In this document: positions 10,401-19,900 of the stretch, in pieces
Layout: each line of letters opens with the position of its first letter
Position numbering within the stretch: position 1 is the stretch's first letter
NCBI RefSeq assembly: GCF_020164455.1
Contig: NZ_JAIQWW010000026.1
Span: forward strand, 1 to 62,072
Direction: 5' to 3'
DNA length: 62,072 bases
Source of the DNA: Phyllobacterium chamaecytisi
Lineage (GTDB): Bacteria > Pseudomonadota > Alphaproteobacteria > Rhizobiales > Rhizobiaceae
Made by a program: the position numbers and the translations under genes
The notes under the pieces: generated by a model
What the model was told of the DNA's origin: nothing
What the model saw: the letters and a program-made list of their open reading frames with translations, nothing else
Databases searched by the model: none

Positions 10401-10480
10401 GTATTTGTAGGCCCCAGGACGGCTGTAACATCGCGGCCAGTTAAGACCAGGGGAAGTTCGGGGTTGGGCATAAGGTTCAT
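7418..10480 (-). CDS. SUV3-like DExH-box RNA helicase with long basic C-terminal tail
   Basis: The 1020-residue protein is a superfamily 2 helicase. Walker A is GPTNTGKT, motif II is DEVQ (FVAIDEVQLAND) and motif VI is QIAGRAGRHL. GPTNTGKT and DEVQ are characteristic of the mitochondrial degradosome helicase SUV3 and its alphaproteobacterial relatives. From about residue 830 the sequence becomes Pro/Ala/Glu-rich and then a highly basic, Arg/Gly/Asn/Gln-rich low-complexity tail, probably disordered and RNA-binding. The ATG at 10480 is preferred over an adjacent TTG. It leads the minus-strand run with the S4 protein. An RNA-turnover or ribosome-related role is inferred from the family. Confidence 0.88.
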   Translation of the reverse strand: MNLMPNPELPLVLTGRDVTAVLGPTNTGKTHLAIERMLAHQTGMIGLPLRLLAREVYHRVADRVGLANVALITGEEKINPPGARYSVCTVEAMPRQTDVDFVAIDEVQLANDLERGHIFTDRILHLRGRQETLLLGAATMRGILEKLLRGVSVVTRPRLSNLAYAGSKKITRLPPRSAIVAFAAEEVYSIAELIRRQSGGAAVVMGALSPRTRNAQVDLYQSGDVDYLVATDAIGMGLNLDVDHVAFAQDRKFDGYQFRNLSPGEIGQIAGRAGRHLRDGTFGVTGQVSGFSEELVQRVESHSFDAVKILQWRTARFDYSSLDALKRSIDTPAPIEGLTRALPAVDQQALEYLSNDPDVAPLATTPERVALLWDACALPDYRKIAPAQHADIIASIYTDLADKGHVNENYMAEEVRRADSTDGDIDALSRRIAQIRTWTFVSHRPGWLADQAHWQEKTREIEDRLSDALHERLTKRFVDRRTSVLMRRLRENTMLEAEISPAGDVVVEGHHVGRLDGFRFTTDAQVDGTDAKAVKAAAQKALATEFENRVERFSASANGDFALGSDGTLRWIGAPVASVVSGEQALKPRAVLLADEQLTGPARDKVAARVDRFLAHHIDTILKPLVDLANADALVGITKGLAFQLVENFGVLQRRDVAEDVRGLDQDSRAALRRLGVRFGAYHVFLPALLKPAPAGLLTLLWALKDDAKDRPGYGDVVQVLSAGRTSVVTDPSFDPAFYRLGGYRLLGRRAVRIDILERLADLIRPALGWKPGTGTRPDGAYDGTRFVVTPSMMSILGATADDMEEILKSLGYRPESVEAAIVAAKLTELDTVPVPADPVAVVAATSGPAVAEEENVTPTEAAVNSTEPSADGELQPEPIAETSASADEPAPTVVQTVAEEAPKPILLWRQARFDGRNNRGHQEKREHHRGGQARSVQGEQRPARNERDANQQNEQGARKEQFRGKGKSNGKDRFKQGDNGKSAGKPPLQKRPERDERPVKIDMDSPFAKLLALKEQMKK

Positions 10481-11051
10481 CAATTACAATCCAATACCGG
10501 CCACCAAGGCGGTGAAAGCCGGGCATGCATTTTCGATTAGCATTTTAAGCGTCCGACAGAAAGTAGGCGGGGCAATCCAGATAAACAATCGCGAACCGAT
10601 TCACGGAGTGTACCGTAACGAAATAGAACGCGAGGCGAACGAATCAGCTACGAAACGGCTCTAGGACGTGATTCCTGATTTGTTCACGGCCATATCTAGC
10701 TTGTTGGGCGCGAATTTGCACTACATGCTGAATCATTGAAAATGGGCCTGGCCAGGTTGCATTTCTCCGAGGCGCGTCTGTCAACCCATGATCGTGACCA
10801 TGTTCTTCAATACTAAAGACAAATGATTTCTTATGGTTAGCTGATCCATGCGAGCTTGCCCTAACAACTGTTGTTGCCATTCCGGTCGAGCCAAGTGGAA
10901 TCGGCGCCTCGCGAGATTTCCGTTTTGTTCACCACACATATTTGGTGCTGCTGCAACAGAAACCGCACAACGCGCAACGATTCATATGCATTTATAGGAC
11001 AAGATTCAGGCGTTCGTCCAAGTTGTTGGCGCCACGCATGTTCCGTTATGT
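10481..11051. other. long intergenic region upstream of the helicase
   Basis: This 571-base region lies between the helicase start and the phaB stop, both on the minus strand. The short open frames in it (up to 78 codons) have no ribosome-binding site and no recognisable protein character. It should contain the helicase promoter. I see no rRNA, tRNA, clear terminator or mobile-element remnant, but the length is unusual for this gene-dense window. Confidence 0.4.
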
Positions 11052-11777
11052 TCAGGTCGAATATTGTCCACCATTGGCCGTGAGTGTAGACCCGGTAATG
11101 AAACCCGCATCGTCAGATGCGAGAAACACCACACAGCGCGCTACTTCTTCCGGTTCGCCAAGGCGTCCGACCGGAATTTGCGGTATTATCCGCTCATTGA
11201 GCACTTTCTCATCGATTGCCCGTACCATCTCAGTGCCTATGTAGCCAGGGCAGATGGCATTGACCGTAATGCCGGCACGCGCGCCCTCTTGAGCCAAAGC
11301 CTTCGTGAAGCCGATATCACCCGCCTTTGAAGCCGAATAGTTGGCTTGGCCCGCCTGGCCCTTTTGTCCGTTGATCGAAGAAATGTTGATCACCCGGCCA
11401 AATTTGCGGTCGCGCATACCGCTCCACACTGGATGGGTCATATTAAACAGGCCGGTAAGATTGGTATTGATTACGTCACTCCATTGGCCCGGTGTCATCT
11501 TGTGGAACATGGCATCACGCGTGATGCCGGCGTTGTTCACCAGCACAGCGACGGGACCGAGTTCTGCTTCGATCCTTGCAATACCTGCTGCGCATTCCTC
11601 ATAATTGGAGACATCCCACTTATAGGTCGCGATTCCGGTCTTTTTTCCGAATTCTTTGGCGGCCTCATCATTGCCAGCGTAATTAGCCGCAACCTTGTAT
11701 CCAGCAGCTTTCAAGGCGACGCATATTGCTGCACCTATGCCGCGCGTTCCACCTGTTACGATTGCTGTTTTTGTCAT
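11052..11777 (-). CDS. phaB: acetoacetyl-CoA reductase PhaB
   Basis: This is a 241-residue short-chain dehydrogenase that reduces acetoacetyl-CoA to (R)-3-hydroxybutyryl-CoA with NADPH, the second step of polyhydroxybutyrate synthesis. The nucleotide-binding motif TGGTRGIG is at residues 8-15 and the catalytic Ser134, Tyr147 and Lys151 are in place. NNAGITRDAMFHKM and the C-terminal ITGSTLTANGGQ are typical of PhaB. The start has a strong GAGGGAGGG ribosome-binding site. It follows phaA on the minus strand across a gap of 133 bases that carries a hairpin terminator, so it probably has some independent transcription. Confidence 0.95.
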   Translation of the reverse strand: MTKTAIVTGGTRGIGAAICVALKAAGYKVAANYAGNDEAAKEFGKKTGIATYKWDVSNYEECAAGIARIEAELGPVAVLVNNAGITRDAMFHKMTPGQWSDVINTNLTGLFNMTHPVWSGMRDRKFGRVINISSINGQKGQAGQANYSASKAGDIGFTKALAQEGARAGITVNAICPGYIGTEMVRAIDEKVLNERIIPQIPVGRLGEPEEVARCVVFLASDDAGFITGSTLTANGGQYST

Positions 11778-11871
11778 TTGCCCATCCCTCCCTCAAACTG
11801 ATCTCGTATAACGCTGTGCGACTATGAAAAACATGAAACGGCTTATTGGTTGGACCAGCAACCGTCGACAT

Positions 11872-11901
11872 AAAAACCGGCCCAATAATATTGAGCCGGT
11901 T
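11872..11901 (-). terminator. rho-independent terminator after phaA
   Basis: Read on the minus strand, AACCGGC and GCCGGTT pair around an AT-rich loop and are followed by TTTTTA. The hairpin lies just past the phaA stop and before phaB, so it should partly separate phaA and phaB transcription. Confidence 0.75.
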
Positions 11902-11910
11902 GAAGCACTG

Positions 11911-13104
<1,194 letters not shown>

Positions 13105-13195
13105 TCATATTTGTCATTCTGAATTCATAAAGCATATATCGGTCAGAATTAGCTGCCTTCAACAGTTTGACAAGGCCCATTTAAGTATCAGACGC

Positions 13196-13256
13196 AAATA
13201 TCGCTCATCGCACTGCAGCATTGGACACAACGCACTGCGTTGAATGCAATGCACAA
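13196..13256. promoter_or_regulatory. candidate PhaR operator (TGC-rich inverted repeats)
   Basis: Between divergent phaA and phaR there is a cluster of TGC/GCA elements (GCACTGCAGCATTG, then AACGCACTGCGTT and GAATGCAATGCAC). PhaR proteins of alphaproteobacteria are known to bind TGC-rich dyads in phasin and phaR promoters. The assignment is by composition and position only. The rest of the 261-base intergenic region (13096-13356) shows nothing else I can name. Confidence 0.4.
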
Positions 13257-13356
13257 ATCGCTTTGAATTGGCGCGCTTTGCCCCTATCCTCTCAAGTCTA
13301 TCCGTAAGCCGGCACGCAAATTCGGCGGAGGAAACGAAGTTTTGGGGAGTTGAGTA

Positions 13357-13971
13357 ATGGCAGCGAAAACCGGGGACATCGTCATAAAAAAATACGCCAA
13401 CCGGCGTCTCTACAACACCGGAACAAGTACTTACGTGACGTTGGAAGACCTGGCAGAGATGGTGAAGCGCAATGAGGACTTTACCGTTCAGGATGCAAAG
13501 ACTGGCGAGGACATTACTCACTCAGTTCTGACCCAGATTATTTTCGAGCTTGAGAACAAGGACGGGCAGAACATGCTGCCTATCCCGTTCTTGCGCCAAT
13601 TGATTGCCTATTATGGCGACCAAATGCAGGTTGTGCTTCCAACGTTCCTTGAACAGTCCATGTCAGCCTTTGCAAAGGAGCAGGAGCGCATGCGCGAGCA
13701 GCTAACGGCGGCGTTCGGCAAGACGCCAATGGACATGATGAATGTTAGCGCCCCGCTTAAACTGGTCGAAGAGCAGGTACGTCGCAACACGGAAATGTTG
13801 CAGCATGCCATGCGCATGTTCACGCCTTTTCCCTTGAACAAGACCACCACTCCTTCTGAGCCCGATGATGCGCACGCGCCCGAGAAGCCCGCAAAGGATA
13901 CGGGGCTCGATGAGTTGAAGGAGCAGATTGCCGCTATGCAGCGCAAACTCGACTCCCTTGATAAACAATGA
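13357..13971 (+). CDS. phaR: polyhydroxyalkanoate synthesis repressor PhaR
   Basis: This 204-residue cytoplasmic regulator binds both DNA and nascent PHB granules, releasing phasin and pha promoters when polymer is made. The N-terminal DNA-binding domain (IVIKKYANRRLYNTGTSTYVTLEDL, residues 8-32) is the hallmark of the PHB/PHA accumulation regulator family, followed by the accumulation domain (about 60-110). The C-terminal part is Pro/Lys-rich and ends in a coiled-coil-like helix (LDELKEQIAAMQRKLDSL). GGGGAGTTGAGTA precedes the ATG. It is divergent from phaA. Confidence 0.95.
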   Translation: MAAKTGDIVIKKYANRRLYNTGTSTYVTLEDLAEMVKRNEDFTVQDAKTGEDITHSVLTQIIFELENKDGQNMLPIPFLRQLIAYYGDQMQVVLPTFLEQSMSAFAKEQERMREQLTAAFGKTPMDMMNVSAPLKLVEEQVRRNTEMLQHAMRMFTPFPLNKTTTPSEPDDAHAPEKPAKDTGLDELKEQIAAMQRKLDSLDKQ

Positions 13972-14013
13972 TCGCTGGGGATACAGCTAACCATTAACGG
14001 CGGAGTACTCGGT

Positions 14014-14292
14014 ATGGCAGCGGCCAAAGCAACGGTATTCATCGACAATGAGCGCGTCGTCGTTACAGAATATCGTTTTGCTGTCGGAGAGAACACGGGT
14101 TGGCACAGGCACGCGCGTGACTATGTCGTCGTCCCGCTGATGGACGGACGGGTCAAGCTGATGACGAAGGACGGTGAATCATTTGCAGAAATGAAAAAGG
14201 GCGTTCCCTATTTCCGGACTGAGGGCGTCGAGCATGACGTCGTTAACGCCAATGATGATGAATATGCTTTTATCGAGATCGAGCTGAAATAG
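14014..14292 (+). CDS. small cupin-domain protein
   Basis: The 92-residue product is a single-domain cupin: GENTGWHRHARDYVVVPLMDG matches the first metal-binding motif with HRH as ligands, and VEHDVVNANDDEYAFIEIEL the second. No partner domain is present, so substrate and function (enzyme, sugar or metal binding) cannot be told. It starts 42 bases after phaR with a GGCGGAG ribosome-binding site and ends just before a terminator, so it may be co-transcribed with phaR. Confidence 0.8.
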   Translation: MAAAKATVFIDNERVVVTEYRFAVGENTGWHRHARDYVVVPLMDGRVKLMTKDGESFAEMKKGVPYFRTEGVEHDVVNANDDEYAFIEIELK

Positions 14293-14312
14293 CTCAAGTG
14301 CTGCGCACAAAC

Positions 14313-14342
14313 AAAAAGACCGGCACAACGGCCGGTCTTTTA
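14313..14342. terminator. bidirectional rho-independent terminator
   Basis: AAAAAGACCGGC and GCCGGTCTTTTA pair around a short ACAAC loop, between the convergent ends of the cupin gene and rpmF. A and T tracts flank it on both sides. Confidence 0.9.
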
Positions 14343-14361
14343 ATACGAATTCGGAAGAGAA

Positions 14362-14544
14362 TTAGCCTTCCTTCGGCGTCAGAACCTGACGGCCACGGTA
14401 CATGCCGGTCTTCAGATCGACGTGATGCGGACGGCGCAGTTCGCCTGAATTCTTGTCTTCGACGTAAGTCGGTGCCTTCAGCGCGTCAGCGGAACGGCGC
14501 ATGCCGCGCTTCGACGGAGAAGTTTTTCGTTTAGGTACAGCCAT
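14362..14544 (-). CDS. rpmF: 50S ribosomal protein L32
   Basis: The 60-residue basic protein starts [20 protein letters not shown], the conserved N-terminus of bacterial L32. The zinc-binding cysteines found in some L32 proteins are absent, which is usual in alphaproteobacteria. It follows mtgA on the minus strand, a neighbourhood common in Hyphomicrobiales. Confidence 0.97.
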   Translation of the reverse strand: MAVPKRKTSPSKRGMRRSADALKAPTYVEDKNSGELRRPHHVDLKTGMYRGRQVLTPKEG

Positions 14545-14708
14545 TGTTCCAGCTCCAGTAATCAGTCAAAATCCGGCACTGGCCCGATTGAGCCTGTCGC
14601 AATGGACAAAATTCCGGAAAGTTCGGTGGGGCTATACACGTCCTGAGGGCTTTTGACCAGCAGGACTCGCATATTTTTTGTCGCCGAAGCTTTTATTGGC
14701 AGATTCGT

Positions 14709-15446
14709 CTAGTTGACGCACCCGACATAGGCCCCGGCGCCGCGCGCTCTGCGTTCGTTGACCCGCGCCAATGTCTGCATGCCACGGCCGGGCCGCGCAG
14801 GGTTGCGCACAATTGGATTAGGCAACGTCACCGCAAGATAAGCGGCCTGACGCGGCGAAAGCTTTGCTGCGCTTGTCTTGAAATGATATTGGGCCGCGGC
14901 TTCAATACCATAAATGCCGGGCCCCCATTCAGCGATGTTCAGGTAGATTTCCAGCAACCGCTGCTTGGGCAGAATAAGATCTGTCAGCACGGCCAGAGGT
15001 ACTTCCAGTCCTTTGCGGATGAATGAGCGACTTGTCCACAGGAACAGGTTTTTGGCTGTCTGCATCGGAATCGTCGATGCGCCCCGCGTCTGTTCGCCGT
15101 CAATCGTATCCGAAACGACGGAATTCAATGCATCCCAGTCCACGCCATTGTGAAAACAAAACCTCGCATCCTCAGACATCATCACCGAATTGACGAGAGA
15201 TGGAGATATCTGGTCGAGTGGCACCCAGCGGCGATCATAGCCGGAAAATGTCACAAGATCTTTCACCATCAGGGTAGAAATCGGATGGATGAAGGGCAAC
15301 CGGTAAAGACTGAGCAGGATGATCGGCAACATTATTAGCACGATAACCAGCATAACGAGATAGCGCACGGCGCGCCCGACGGGCGAACGTCCAGGATTGA
15401 CCAGATAACCTCTGCCCCGCTTGTTTCTGACGAGAAGCCTTGCCAC
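14709..15446 (-). CDS. mtgA: monofunctional biosynthetic peptidoglycan transglycosylase MtgA
   Basis: This is a GT51-family glycosyltransferase that polymerises lipid II into glycan strands at the outer face of the inner membrane. A single membrane anchor ([19 protein letters not shown]) is followed by the glycosyltransferase domain with the catalytic [16 protein letters not shown] and the [17 protein letters not shown] motif. Length fits a monofunctional enzyme without a transpeptidase domain. The start is uncertain: I take a GTG at 15446 with GGAAG just upstream, giving 245 residues. An ATG at 15578 would add 44 residues with no family character. Confidence 0.88.
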   Translation of the reverse strand: MARLLVRNKRGRGYLVNPGRSPVGRAVRYLVMLVIVLIMLPIILLSLYRLPFIHPISTLMVKDLVTFSGYDRRWVPLDQISPSLVNSVMMSEDARFCFHNGVDWDALNSVVSDTIDGEQTRGASTIPMQTAKNLFLWTSRSFIRKGLEVPLAVLTDLILPKQRLLEIYLNIAEWGPGIYGIEAAAQYHFKTSAAKLSPRQAAYLAVTLPNPIVRNPARPGRGMQTLARVNERRARGAGAYVGCVN

Positions 15447-15613
15447 ACATATCTTCCATTTGAATATTCCTGTCGGACATAAAGCAAAGAACGGCAGAAG
15501 GGAATTCTTTCTACGATTTTCTGAGCCGTGCACACAGGGACCACTGCAGAAATGCAATCGCGTTTGCCCAGAGGCCATTGACCGGAAGTCAATTTATCGG
15601 CAATTGGCTGAGT

Positions 15614-16534
15614 ATGATGACTGATCGGGATTTCTCGTTGTTCCAGATTACCTTACAGCAGCGCGCGGCTTCGGTTGAAGCGCTGCTAGGCAATTTGCTG
15701 TCGGATAGCCCGCAAACCGGCGAGATCAGCCGGCCGCCCCGATTGATGGCTGCGATACGCCACAGCGTGTTGAATGGCGGCAAGCGCCTTCGGCCGTTTC
15801 TGGTTATGGAAAGCGCCGCCCTTTTTAAAGCAGATAATCTTGCCGCTTTGCGCGTTGCTGCGGCGCTCGAATGCATTCACAGCTACTCTCTCGTCCACGA
15901 CGATCTGCCGGCCATGGACAATGATGACCTGCGGCGCGGTCAGCCGACGGTACATCGGAAATTCGATGAAGCCACTGCCATCCTTGCTGGAGATAGCCTC
16001 CTGACTTATGCATTCGAATTGATTGCCAGCGAGGAAACCGAGCTTAATGCCCAAGCAAGAGTAGCGCTCATCGCGACGCTCGCCAGCGCAGCAGGAGTTG
16101 GCGGCATGGTAGGTGGTCAGGCGCTCGATCTTGAGGCGGAAAAGGTAAAACCAGACGAGCAAGGCATCATCCGCTTGCAGGCAATGAAGACCGGGGCACT
16201 GATCCGTTTTGCCTGCGAGGCCGGCGCTATCGTTGGCCACTCCAACTCCGAGGACCGCGAGCGGCTGGCGGAGTATGGCGCTGCCATTGGCCTCGCCTTC
16301 CAACTTGCTGATGATCTGCTCGATGTTACCGCCGATGCAAGCCACATGGGCAAAGCAACGGGCAAAGATGCAGCGGCAGGCAAGGCCACACTTGTCTCCA
16401 TGCATGGCATAGAGTGGACCCAGCGTCAGTTGGTCGGTCTGGTCGCGCAGGCGGAAGAGCTTCTTGCTCCCTTTGGTGAGAAAGCAGCACTGCTTAAGGA
16501 TGCGGCGCGCTTTATTGCCGAAAGGCAGAGCTAG
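15614..16534 (+). CDS. ispA: polyprenyl diphosphate synthase (farnesyl/geranylgeranyl type)
   Basis: This 306-residue class I isoprenyl synthase has both aspartate-rich metal motifs: the first in VHDDLPAMDNDDLRRG and the second in ADDLLDVTAD. It elongates DMAPP with IPP for quinone, carotenoid and cell-wall lipid-carrier synthesis. Length and motif spacing fit farnesyl diphosphate synthase, but geranylgeranyl specificity cannot be excluded from the sequence. I start at the first of two tandem ATGs (15614); a TTG at 15578 with AGAGG in front is an alternative. It is convergent with ispG, another isoprenoid gene, with 3 bases between stops. Confidence 0.85.
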   Translation: MMTDRDFSLFQITLQQRAASVEALLGNLLSDSPQTGEISRPPRLMAAIRHSVLNGGKRLRPFLVMESAALFKADNLAALRVAAALECIHSYSLVHDDLPAMDNDDLRRGQPTVHRKFDEATAILAGDSLLTYAFELIASEETELNAQARVALIATLASAAGVGGMVGGQALDLEAEKVKPDEQGIIRLQAMKTGALIRFACEAGAIVGHSNSEDRERLAEYGAAIGLAFQLADDLLDVTADASHMGKATGKDAAAGKATLVSMHGIEWTQRQLVGLVAQAEELLAPFGEKAALLKDAARFIAERQS

Positions 16535-16537
16535 GAA

Positions 16538-17794
16538 CTATTCTGCAGCGTGCGAACCCGCACCATGGCCGAAGCGGTTCTCGATGTAATCTGCCACCAT
16601 TTTCTGGAATTCCTGAGCGATACCTGCGCCGCGCAAGGTTGCAACCTTCTTGCCGTCAACAAATACGGGTGCGGACGGTGTTTCGCCTGTTCCCGGCAGC
16701 GAAATGCCGATATCCGCCATTTTGGACTCTCCGGGACCATTGACGATACACCCCATAACGGCGACGTTTAGCGCTTCAACGCCTGGATATTTTTCGCGCC
16801 AGATCGGCATATTGGTTCGGATATCGCTCTGAATGGATTGTGCCAATTCCTGGAATACCGTTGAGGTCGTCCGGCCGCATCCAGGACACGCGGCAACTAT
16901 CGGGATAAACTGCCGAAAGCCCATGGTTTGCAAAAGTTCTTGCGCCACCTGGACTTCGCGAGTGCGATCGCCGCCTGGTTCAGGCGTAAGAGAAATGCGG
17001 ATCGTGTCACCGATACCCTGTTGCAACAGTATCCCCATCGCGGCCGAAGAAGCCACGATGCCCTTTGTACCCATGCCGGCTTCGGTCAGCCCGAGATGCA
17101 GGGCGTGATCGCAACGTCGCGCAAGTTCGGTATAAACGGCAATCAGATCCTGAACCTGACTTACTTTTGCGGAGAGAATGATCTTCGAACGCGGCAGGCC
17201 AATCTCTTCAGCAAGTTGCGATGAAATGAGCGCAGACTGCACAATCGCTTCCCGCGTTACGGCCTCCGCCGTCAGGGGCGCGCCAGCAGCATGATTCTGG
17301 TCCATCAGGGCAGTCAGCAGTTCCTGATCGAGCGACCCCCAGTTTACACCGATGCGAACCGGCTTGTCATAGCGGATTGCCATTTCGATGATGGCGCCGA
17401 ACTGTGCGTCCTTCTTGTCCTTGAATCCAACATTGCCAGGATTGATGCGGTACTTGGCCAACGCTTCGGCGCAAGCCGGATGGTCAGCCAGAAGCTTGTG
17501 GCCGATATAGTGGAAATCGCCCACCAGCGGGACCGAGAGACCCAGCCGGTCGAGGCGTTCACGAATCTTCGGGACGGCTGCAGCCGATTCATCACGGTCA
17601 ACTGTAATGCGGACAATCTGCGAGCCCGCCCTGGACAGAGCGGCCACCTGCGCCACAGTACCATCCACATCGGCGGTATCCGTATTGGTCATCGATTGAA
17701 CGACAACCGGCGCTCCGCCACCCACCATGACGCCGCCTACATCGACACCGACTGACGGCCGCCGGCCAAAAGGTTGCGAGTAATAGTCTGACAT
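16538..17794 (-). CDS. ispG: 4-hydroxy-3-methylbut-2-en-1-yl diphosphate synthase IspG
   Basis: This 418-residue enzyme converts methylerythritol cyclodiphosphate to HMBPP, the penultimate step of the MEP isoprenoid pathway. Cluster ligands Cys303, Cys306 (CPGCGRTTS) and Cys349 ([11 protein letters not shown]) bind the [4Fe-4S] cluster, with a conserved Glu356 after them. The TIM-barrel N-terminus carries VQSMTNTDT. The ATG at 17794 is preceded by CTGGAG; a TTG two codons upstream is less likely. It needs reduced ferredoxin or flavodoxin, and fdxA is elsewhere in the window, but no link can be shown. Confidence 0.96.
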   Translation of the reverse strand: MSDYYSQPFGRRPSVGVDVGGVMVGGGAPVVVQSMTNTDTADVDGTVAQVAALSRAGSQIVRITVDRDESAAAVPKIRERLDRLGLSVPLVGDFHYIGHKLLADHPACAEALAKYRINPGNVGFKDKKDAQFGAIIEMAIRYDKPVRIGVNWGSLDQELLTALMDQNHAAGAPLTAEAVTREAIVQSALISSQLAEEIGLPRSKIILSAKVSQVQDLIAVYTELARRCDHALHLGLTEAGMGTKGIVASSAAMGILLQQGIGDTIRISLTPEPGGDRTREVQVAQELLQTMGFRQFIPIVAACPGCGRTTSTVFQELAQSIQSDIRTNMPIWREKYPGVEALNVAVMGCIVNGPGESKMADIGISLPGTGETPSAPVFVDGKKVATLRGAGIAQEFQKMVADYIENRFGHGAGSHAAE

Positions 17795-17992
17795 CGTCAA
17801 GCTCCAGATATGCTGTTCAGGTGGCGCAGCTATCGCCGTTTGTCAACTCCGTACTTACCAAGGAGGGGCTACGCCTGCACTGCAGAGCTTGTATGACAAA
17901 GTGTTCATACTGCACATCTAGCAATTTTGCTGCGATGCAATATATTCTGTCGGCCTTCTGCACGCACGGTTGATCAATCAAAGGAAATAACC

Positions 17993-18772
17993 ATGGCCAA
18001 AAAGACCGCAGTCGTTACAGGCTCGAATTCCGGCATCGGGCTCGGTTCCGCGCATGCTCTTGCTGCAGCAGGATACAATGTTGTGATCAACTCATTCACT
18101 GACCGGCCCGAAGATCATGCACTTGCCAGGGAAATTGCCGAGAAGTACGGCGTAGAGGTAGCCTATATCAAGGCAGACATGTCGAACGGTACCGAGTGCC
18201 GGACCCTGATTGAAAAGGCCGCCCAAACCTTTGGCAGTGTCGATGTCCTGGTCAACAATGCCGGAATTCAGTTCGTTGCGCCTGTCGATGAGTTCCCAAC
18301 GGAAAAGTGGGACGCAATCATCGCCATCAATCTGACATCGGCATTTCATACGACTGCTGCTGCCCTTCCATACATGAAGAAAGCCGGGTGGGGGCGCATC
18401 ATAAATATTGCGTCAGCTCATGGGCTGAGGGCCTCGCCATTCAAATCAGCCTATGTCGCGGCTAAGCATGGCGTGCTTGGCTTTACCAAGACTGTTGCGC
18501 TGGAAGTTGCAGAAAAACACATCACGAGCAATGCAATCTGTCCCGGTTATGTGCTTACCCCGCTCGTCGAGGCTCAGATACCCGATCAGATGAAAGCGCA
18601 TGATATGGATCGTGAGACCGTTATCCGCGAGGTCATGCTTGATAAGCAGGCGACCAAGGAGTTTGCTACTGTAGACCAGATTGGCGCAACCGTCGTGTTC
18701 CTCGCCAGCGACGCCGCCGCGCAGATCACCGGAACCTCCATATCCGTCGATGGTGGCTGGACAGCGCAGTGA
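17993..18772 (+). CDS. bdhA: D-3-hydroxybutyrate dehydrogenase BdhA
   Basis: This 259-residue short-chain dehydrogenase oxidises (R)-3-hydroxybutyrate, the PHB breakdown product, to acetoacetate with NAD. The cofactor motif TGSNSGIG is at residues 9-16, and Ser141, Tyr154 and Lys158 form the active site. CPGYVLTPLVEAQIPDQ is a BdhA-type substrate loop. The ATG at 17993 has AAAGGAAA upstream; the frame extends further but without support. The stop overlaps the region of the next start, so it is probably co-expressed with the patatin-like gene. Confidence 0.95.
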   Translation: MAKKTAVVTGSNSGIGLGSAHALAAAGYNVVINSFTDRPEDHALAREIAEKYGVEVAYIKADMSNGTECRTLIEKAAQTFGSVDVLVNNAGIQFVAPVDEFPTEKWDAIIAINLTSAFHTTAAALPYMKKAGWGRIINIASAHGLRASPFKSAYVAAKHGVLGFTKTVALEVAEKHITSNAICPGYVLTPLVEAQIPDQMKAHDMDRETVIREVMLDKQATKEFATVDQIGATVVFLASDAAAQITGTSISVDGGWTAQ

Positions 18773-18774
18773 CA

Positions 18775-19890
18775 ATGGTAAAATCGAAGACGATCAACAT
18801 CGCCCTGCAAGGCGGTGGCTCACACGGTGCCTTCACTTGGGGTGTTCTCGACCGCATCCTCGAGGATGGCCGACTGACGATAGAAGGCATATCCGGCACC
18901 AGCGCTGGAGCGATGAACGCCGTAGCCCTCGCTGACGGGTGGGCACATAATGGCGCTGAAGGCGCTCGGGCAAAGTTGCACGATTTCTGGCGCGCCGTGG
19001 GAAGAACAGGGCAGTTCAGCCCCGTCCAGCGCACGCCATGGGATCGATTCTTCGGCAACTGGTCAGTTGAACATGGCCTCGGCTACAACCTGTTTGAACA
19101 GTTTTCGCGACTATTTTCTCCCTACGAGTTCAATCCGTTCAATCTCAACCCTCTACGGGACGTGGTCGAAAAGGAAATCGATTTCAAACGGGTACGGGCC
19201 TGTTCTCAGTTTAAGCTCTTCGTTTCCGCGACCAATGTAGAAAGCGGGCGCCTGCGTGTCTTCTCGCAATCGGAACTCAATGCAGATGTGGTCATGGCCT
19301 CAGCCTGCCTTCCCTATATTTTTCAGGCAGTGGAAATCGATGGCGAACCCTATTGGGATGGCGGCTATGGCGGCAATCCGGCGCTATACCCATTCTTCTA
19401 TTCGAGCGAGAGCGAAGACGTCCTCTTGATCCAGATCAATCCAATCGAAAGACGCGGCACTCCCAAGACGGCACGCGAAATAACCGATCGTATTGATGAG
19501 ATTACCTTCAACGCTGCTCTTCTACGCGAGTTCCGTTCGATTGCATTCGTCAATTCGCTGATTAAAGCCGGAAGGCTCGAGCATGGCGAATACCGCAATA
19601 TCCGAATGCACCGCATCGACGCCGACGAAGCGCTCGAGGGCCTGTCTTCGTCATCCAAGATCAACGCAGAATGGGCGTTCCTCGAATATCTGCGCGATCT
19701 TGGCCGAGCAGCCGCAGGCGATTGGCTGGAGGAAAATTTCGATGCTGTCGGCGAACACGCCACGCTCGATCTGACCGGCGAGTTGACGCCGGAAATGAGC
19801 GTCGGTCTGAAGTCTCACAAGCCGGGCAAACGCGTGAGCGATTTTCTCATGCAGCGGAAAAAGCCCGCCACTGTCGCCCGGCGCGCTTAG
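18775..19890 (+). CDS. patatin-like phospholipase family protein
   Basis: The 371-residue product has the patatin hydrolase core: oxyanion loop GGGSHGAF (residues 13-20), nucleophile elbow GTSAG with Ser43, and the DGG motif with Asp195 forming the Ser-Asp dyad. Family members hydrolyse lipid acyl esters. The ATG lies 2 bases after the bdhA stop; a GTG at 18769 overlapping that stop is possible. Neither has a clear ribosome-binding site, which suggests translation by reinitiation from bdhA. No signal peptide is visible, so it is probably cytoplasmic. Coupling to bdhA raises the possibility of a role in PHB or lipid mobilisation, which is inference. Confidence 0.88.
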   Translation: MVKSKTINIALQGGGSHGAFTWGVLDRILEDGRLTIEGISGTSAGAMNAVALADGWAHNGAEGARAKLHDFWRAVGRTGQFSPVQRTPWDRFFGNWSVEHGLGYNLFEQFSRLFSPYEFNPFNLNPLRDVVEKEIDFKRVRACSQFKLFVSATNVESGRLRVFSQSELNADVVMASACLPYIFQAVEIDGEPYWDGGYGGNPALYPFFYSSESEDVLLIQINPIERRGTPKTAREITDRIDEITFNAALLREFRSIAFVNSLIKAGRLEHGEYRNIRMHRIDADEALEGLSSSSKINAEWAFLEYLRDLGRAAAGDWLEENFDAVGEHATLDLTGELTPEMSVGLKSHKPGKRVSDFLMQRKKPATVARRA

Positions 19891-19900
19891 TCGTCTCTCG

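Noticed and set aside
10644..10880. 78-codon minus-strand open frame in the long intergenic region
   Set aside because: It has no convincing ribosome-binding site, no domain, and composition unlike the neighbouring proteins.
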